Shown: positions 8,574-11,275 of the stretch, one piece after another
Layout of the letters: every line of letters starts with the position of its first letter
How positions within the stretch are numbered: the first letter of the stretch is position 1
Source: CAZBBB01 sp964490005
GTDB taxonomy: Bacteria > Planctomycetota > B15-G4
Length of the DNA stretch: 11,275 nucleotides
Assembly: GCA_964490005.1 (NCBI GenBank)
Contig: CAZBBB010000103.1
Coordinates: 1 to 11,275 of the forward strand
Direction: 5' to 3'
Position numbers and translations under genes: made by a program
Notes under the pieces: generated by a model
What the model was told of the DNA's origin: nothing
Seen by the model: the letters and a program-made list of their open reading frames with translations, nothing else
Databases searched by the model: none

Positions 8574-9332
8574 TCAGGCGGGGGCGGACGCCTCGCGCAG
8601 CACCCACTCCTCGAGGGCCTGCGCCGCGGCGGCGGGCGAGAGCGTCGTCGTGTCGAGCGTGAAGCTGGCCTGCGCGTAGCGCGGGGTGCGCCGCTCGAGG
8701 ATCTGGCGCAGTTCGTCCATGGCGCGGGGGTTGTCGCGCATCGGGCGCATGTCGCCCTGCGCCACGACGCGGCTCCAGTGGGCCTCGGGCGTGGCGCGCA
8801 GCCAGACCGTGCGGCAGGTCGTGCGCAGGCGCGCGAAGGTCGGCTCGTCGCTGACGATCGAGCCGCCGGTGGCGAGCACGCCGCTGCCGTGGTGCTCGAG
8901 CCAGTCCTCGAGCGCGGCGCGCTGCAGCTCGCGGAAGCGCGACTCGCCGTGGATCTCGAACAGCGGCCCCAGGCGCATGCCGGCGCGGTCCTCGATGAGC
9001 TGGTCGAGCTCGAACAGCGGAACCTCGAGGCGCTGGGCGAGCAGGCGGCCCACGCTGCTCTTGCCGGCGCCGCGCAGCCCGAGCAGGGCCACGCGCAGGC
9101 GCGGCGCGCGCCCGACTTCGAGGTCGCACAGTTCGCGCAGGGGCAGCCGCAGCGCGACCGAGAGCGAGGCCAGCTTCAGCAGCGAGAGATTGGCTTGCCC
9201 GCGCTCGGCCATGGCCACGTAGCGGCGCGAGAGGTCCGAGCGCCGGGCGACCTCCGAGACGGTCAGGTCGAGCTGCTCGCGCCGGCGGGCCAGGCGGCGG
9301 CCGACCTCGCTGAGCAGGGCGGTGTCGCGCAT
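8574..9332 (-). CDS. boxR: BoxR-type repressor: XRE helix-turn-helix fused to a shikimate-kinase-like domain
   Basis: Transcriptional regulator of aerobic benzoate degradation, related to BzdR; in that family benzoyl-CoA is the inducer and releases the repressor from DNA. The 252 residues fall into two parts. The HTH_3/XRE domain is at about 8-67 (LTVSEVARRSDLSRRYVAMAERGQ contains the recognition helix). A shikimate-kinase-like effector domain runs from about 78 to 245, with P-loop GLRGAGKS (85-92), ELDQLIEDRAG (108-118), ESRFRELQ (130-137), LATGGSIV (153-160) and AQGDMRPM. ELD and GGS replace the DxD and GGG of true shikimate kinases, as expected for a ligand sensor rather than an enzyme. 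The start at 9332 is set by GGAGG 8 nt upstream and by the HTH beginning at once. It diverges from boxC, with an operator-like region between them. Confidence 0.93.
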   Translation of the reverse strand: MRDTALLSEVGRRLARRREQLDLTVSEVARRSDLSRRYVAMAERGQANLSLLKLASLSVALRLPLRELCDLEVGRAPRLRVALLGLRGAGKSSVGRLLAQRLEVPLFELDQLIEDRAGMRLGPLFEIHGESRFRELQRAALEDWLEHHGSGVLATGGSIVSDEPTFARLRTTCRTVWLRATPEAHWSRVVAQGDMRPMRDNPRAMDELRQILERRTPRYAQASFTLDTTTLSPAAAAQALEEWVLREASAPA

Positions 9333-9340
9333 CGCGGAGG

Positions 9341-9345
9341 CCTCC
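9341..9345 (-). promoter_or_regulatory. Ribosome binding site of boxR
   Basis: GGAGG on the minus strand, 8 nt before the ATG at 9332. It is a full Shine-Dalgarno core and decides the start against longer in-frame possibilities that would read through the operator region. Confidence 0.7.
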
Positions 9346-9378
9346 GGAGGGGGTGTGCTGGTGCCCGAGTTGGAAATG

Positions 9379-9407
9379 AATATGCCAACTTGCGCAAGTA
9401 TGGGCAA
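9379..9407 (-). promoter_or_regulatory. Candidate boxR promoter
   Basis: Minus strand: TTGCCC (complement of 9402-9407), 17 nt, CATATT (complement of 9379-9384). Each hexamer agrees with the consensus at 4 of 6 positions. The 12-bp palindrome 9388-9399 lies wholly within the spacer, so a bound repressor would block this promoter. That would give autoregulation. Confidence 0.4.
9388..9399. promoter_or_regulatory. Palindromic operator candidate for BoxR
   Basis: ACTTGCGCAAGT is a perfect 12-bp inverted repeat. Imperfect outer arms extend it: AATATGCC at 9379-9386 against GGGCAATAT at 9402-9410. It sits in a patch of about half A+T in an otherwise very GC-rich window, between divergent boxR and boxC. 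A dimeric XRE repressor encoded next door is the natural ligand. The role is inferred from symmetry and place. Confidence 0.55.
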
Positions 9408-9418
9408 TATGGTGCAAT
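9390..9418 (+). promoter_or_regulatory. Candidate boxC(B) promoter
   Basis: Plus strand: TTGCGC (9390-9395), 17 nt, TGCAAT (9413-9418). The -35 matches the consensus at 3 of 6 positions and the -10 at 4 of 6. Transcription would start near 9425, with a leader of about 57 nt. The -35 overlaps the palindrome and the -10 overlaps the third GCAA repeat, so repressor binding would block it. Confidence 0.35.
9394..9417 (+). repeat. Three GCAA direct repeats at 10-bp spacing
   Basis: GCAA occurs at 9394-9397, 9404-9407 and 9414-9417, exactly one helical turn apart (TGCGCAAGTA, TGGGCAATAT, GGTGCAATCG). All three would face the same side of the DNA. The first copy is also the right half of the palindrome. 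BzdR/BoxR-type regulators are recalled to recognise TGCA-containing sequences, and the third copy contains TGCA. Confidence 0.5.
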
Positions 9419-9481
9419 CGTTGGTTCGTGCGGCGCGCGGGCAGCGCGTCGCCGTCCCGACCCTGCTGCGAGCCACGCGTC

Positions 9482-11122
9482 ATGACCGAGCGACTGCGTT
9501 TCGATGTCCGGCCCGAGGAGTTCCTCCACTGGCGGCTCTCCGTCGAGGGCCCCGTCGCGCGCCTGGTCATGGCCGTGCAGGAGGACAAGGGCCTGCGCGA
9601 CGACTACGTGCTCAAGCTCAACAGCTACGACCTGGGCGTCGACATCGAGCTGGCGGCGAGCGTGCAGCACCTGCGCTTCAGGCACCCCGAAGTGCGCTGC
9701 CTGGTGATCACCGGCGCGCTCGATCGCGTCTTCTGCTCGGGCGCGAACATCATGATGCTGCGCAGCTCGAGCCACGCCTTCAAGGTCAACTTCTGCAAGG
9801 CGACCAACGAGACGCGCCTGTATCTCGAGGAGGCCAGCGCGAACTCGGGACTGAAGTCGCTCGCCGCGCTCAACGGCACGGCCAGCGGCGGCGGTTACGA
9901 GCTGGCGCTCGCCTGCGACCGCATCCTGCTCGTCGACGACCGCAACAGCGCGGTCTCCTTCCCCGAGCTGCCCCTGCTGGGCGTGCTGCCCGGCACGGGC
10001 GGCCTGACGCGCCTGGTCGACAAGCGCAAGGTGCGCCGCGACCGCGCCGACGTGTTCAGCGCGATCGCCGAGGGCATCAAGGGCAGGCGCGCCGTCGAGT
10101 GGAACCTGGTCGACGCGATCGCGCCGCTCTCGAAGTTCGACGAGGTCGTCGCGGCGGAGGCCGCCGCGCTCGCCGCGCAGTCTCCCGCCGTGCCGGCCGG
10201 CCAGGGCCTCGACCTGCCGCGCCTGCAGGCCCGCTTCGGCGAGGACACCATCGAGTACGAGCACGTGCAGGTGAAGCTCGACCGCGCCGCGCGCACGGCC
10301 GAGCTCACGCTGAACGCGCCCGCCGCGCCCGGCCCGAAGAACGCGGCCGAGGCCCGGGCGGCCGGCGGGGCCTGGTGGCCGCTGGCGGCCTTCCGGCAGC
10401 TCGACGAGGCGCTGCTGCGCCTGCGCCTCGAGGAACTCGAGATCGGCACGATCGCGCTGCGCACGCGCGGCGACGCGCAGGCCGTGCTGGCCATCGACAA
10501 AGTGCTCGCGGGCTCGGGCGACGACTGGTTCGTGCGCGAGACGCGCCTGCTCGTCGGGCGCGTGCTGCGCCGGCTCGACCTCACGGCGCGCAGCCTGTTC
10601 GCGATCGCCGACGAGGGCAGCTGCTTCGCCGGCACGTTGCTCGAACTGGCGCTGGCCGCCGATCGCGTCTTCGTGCTCAACGATCCCGACGCGCCGGTGC
10701 AGATGGGCGTCTCGCCCCTGAACGGCGGCCCGTACCCGATGAGCAACGGCCTCACGCGGCTCGCGACGCGCTTCCTCGGCGAACCGCAGCGCGTGGGCGA
10801 GATCCTGGCCGAGCCGGGCCTGTTCGACGCCGAGCGCGCCGACGAACTCGGGCTCGCGACGGTCGCGCCCGACGCCATCGACTGGGACGACGAGCTGCGC
10901 TTGGCGCTCGAGGAGCGCGCGGCCTTCTCGCCCGACGCGCTCACCGGCATGGAGGCCAACCTGCGCTTCGCCGGCCCCGAAACGATGGAGACCAAGATCT
11001 TCGGGCGGCTGTCCGCCTGGCAGAACTGGATCTTCCAGCGCCCGAACGCCGTCGGCGAGCGCGGCGCGCTGAAGTGCTACGGAACCCCCCACCGCCCCGA
11101 GTTCAACTGGACACGCACATGA
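9482..11122 (+). CDS. boxC: Benzoyl-CoA-dihydrodiol lyase / 2,3-epoxybenzoyl-CoA dihydrolase (BoxC)
   Basis: Opens 2,3-epoxybenzoyl-CoA hydrolytically to 3,4-dehydroadipyl-CoA semialdehyde plus formate, the ring-cleaving step of the aerobic box pathway; cytoplasmic. The 546 residues match the usual length of about 550 and contain two crotonase-like halves. The first has the oxyanion-hole elements FCSGANI (84-90) and NGTASGGGYELAL (131-143), followed by FPELPLLGVLPGTGGLTRL and DKRKVRRDRAD. The second, less conserved half has GSCFAGTLLELALAADR (about 379-395). The N-terminus (KLNSYDLGVDIEL, then SSHAFKVNFCKATNETR) is typical of BoxC and not of generic enoyl-CoA hydratases. The ATG at 9482 has only a weak Shine-Dalgarno sequence; an upstream in-frame GTG at 9428 would add 18 unconserved residues. 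It overlaps boxB by ATGA. Expression is probably repressed by BoxR. Confidence 0.96.
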   Translation: MTERLRFDVRPEEFLHWRLSVEGPVARLVMAVQEDKGLRDDYVLKLNSYDLGVDIELAASVQHLRFRHPEVRCLVITGALDRVFCSGANIMMLRSSSHAFKVNFCKATNETRLYLEEASANSGLKSLAALNGTASGGGYELALACDRILLVDDRNSAVSFPELPLLGVLPGTGGLTRLVDKRKVRRDRADVFSAIAEGIKGRRAVEWNLVDAIAPLSKFDEVVAAEAAALAAQSPAVPAGQGLDLPRLQARFGEDTIEYEHVQVKLDRAARTAELTLNAPAAPGPKNAAEARAAGGAWWPLAAFRQLDEALLRLRLEELEIGTIALRTRGDAQAVLAIDKVLAGSGDDWFVRETRLLVGRVLRRLDLTARSLFAIADEGSCFAGTLLELALAADRVFVLNDPDAPVQMGVSPLNGGPYPMSNGLTRLATRFLGEPQRVGEILAEPGLFDAERADELGLATVAPDAIDWDDELRLALEERAAFSPDALTGMEANLRFAGPETMETKIFGRLSAWQNWIFQRPNAVGERGALKCYGTPHRPEFNWTRT

Positions 11123-11275
11123 GCGCGATCGACTACCAGAGCAAGATCCCGAACAACGTCGACCTCTCGAGCGACAAGCGGCTGCAGCGCGCGCTCGAGC
11201 ACTGGCTGCCGAAGTACCTGCAGTGGTGGCACGAGATGGGCCCCACCGTCATCGAGTACAAGCCGGTCTTCCTGC
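11119..11275 (+). CDS. boxB: Benzoyl-CoA 2,3-epoxidase, oxygenase component BoxB (partial, N-terminus only)
   Basis: The first 52 codons of boxB before the right edge. In the box pathway BoxB is a di-iron oxygenase that, fed with electrons by the reductase BoxA, epoxidises benzoyl-CoA at C2-C3. The visible part (IDYQSKIPNNVDLSSDKRLQ, then LQWWHEMGP) closely matches the BoxB N-terminus, where IPNNV and a WW.EMGP segment are characteristic. The iron ligands lie beyond the window and cannot be checked. The ATG overlaps the boxC stop (ATGA at 11119-11122), so translation is coupled. The boxC-boxB order is the one seen in known box operons; boxA and the benzoate-CoA ligase are expected nearby but not seen. 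Confidence 0.92.
   Translation, partial: MSAIDYQSKIPNNVDLSSDKRLQRALEHWLPKYLQWWHEMGPTVIEYKPVFL

Noticed and set aside
9333..9476. N-terminal extension of BoxR through the operator region
   Set aside because: The extension has no domain; GGAGG at the right distance from ATG 9332 and the immediate start of the HTH domain fix the shorter form.
9263..11092. Long minus-strand frame antisense to boxC
   Set aside because: The translation is repetitive charged sequence with no domain, while the plus-strand frame encodes complete BoxC.

Overview
This is an 11.3 kb chromosomal segment of very high GC content (roughly 70% or more throughout) with tightly packed genes, short ATGA/GTGA overlaps and no mobile elements, tRNAs, rRNAs or CRISPR arrays. 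The lineage is inferred from three things. The Rho protein resembles what I recall of planctomycete Rho, the Ser/Thr kinase is membrane-anchored with a C-terminal extracytoplasmic part, and menaquinone is made by the futalosine route. Together with fusA standing outside a str operon, this points to a high-GC member of the Planctomycetota. I hold that at moderate confidence; a deltaproteobacterial-grade or other high-GC Gram-negative phylum is not excluded. The left-edge lipoprotein supports a Gram-negative-type envelope.

Layout. (1) 1-477, minus: 5' part of a helical-repeat lipoprotein that runs off the left edge. (2) 694-3608, plus: transcription terminator Rho, then a membrane-bound Ser/Thr protein kinase. 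(3) 3618-5735, minus: an elongation factor G whose stop codon lies 9 nt from the kinase stop. (4) 5924-8003, plus: an operon of an unknown membrane-anchored protein, futalosine hydrolase (mqnB) and 1,4-dihydroxy-6-naphthoate synthase (mqnD), joined by 4-bp stop/start overlaps. A DinB-fold protein (8051-8560) follows closely. (5) 8574-9332, minus: boxR, an XRE helix-turn-helix domain fused to a shikimate-kinase-like domain. (6) 9482 to the right edge, plus: boxC and the first 52 codons of boxB, overlapping by 4 bp.

The right part is the start of an aerobic, CoA-dependent benzoate degradation cluster (box pathway). BoxB is the oxygenase component that epoxidises benzoyl-CoA. BoxC opens the epoxide ring and releases formate. 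BoxR is the expected benzoyl-CoA-responsive repressor. The 149-bp divergent boxR/boxC spacer holds a patch only about half G+C, with a perfect 12-bp palindrome and three GCAA repeats spaced exactly 10 bp apart. These overlap plausible promoters for both directions and make a strong operator candidate.

The central operon supplies two of the steps between chorismate and menaquinone. The membrane protein coupled to it is not one I recognise. The left part holds information-processing and signalling genes. Its most unusual point is that Rho lacks the usual aromatic residues at its primary RNA-binding site and carries an Arg/Gly-rich N-terminus.

I did not find a wholly new multi-gene system. The best leads are the box operator, the divergent Rho RNA-binding site, the unknown mqn-coupled membrane protein and the DinB-like protein between the menaquinone and benzoate genes.
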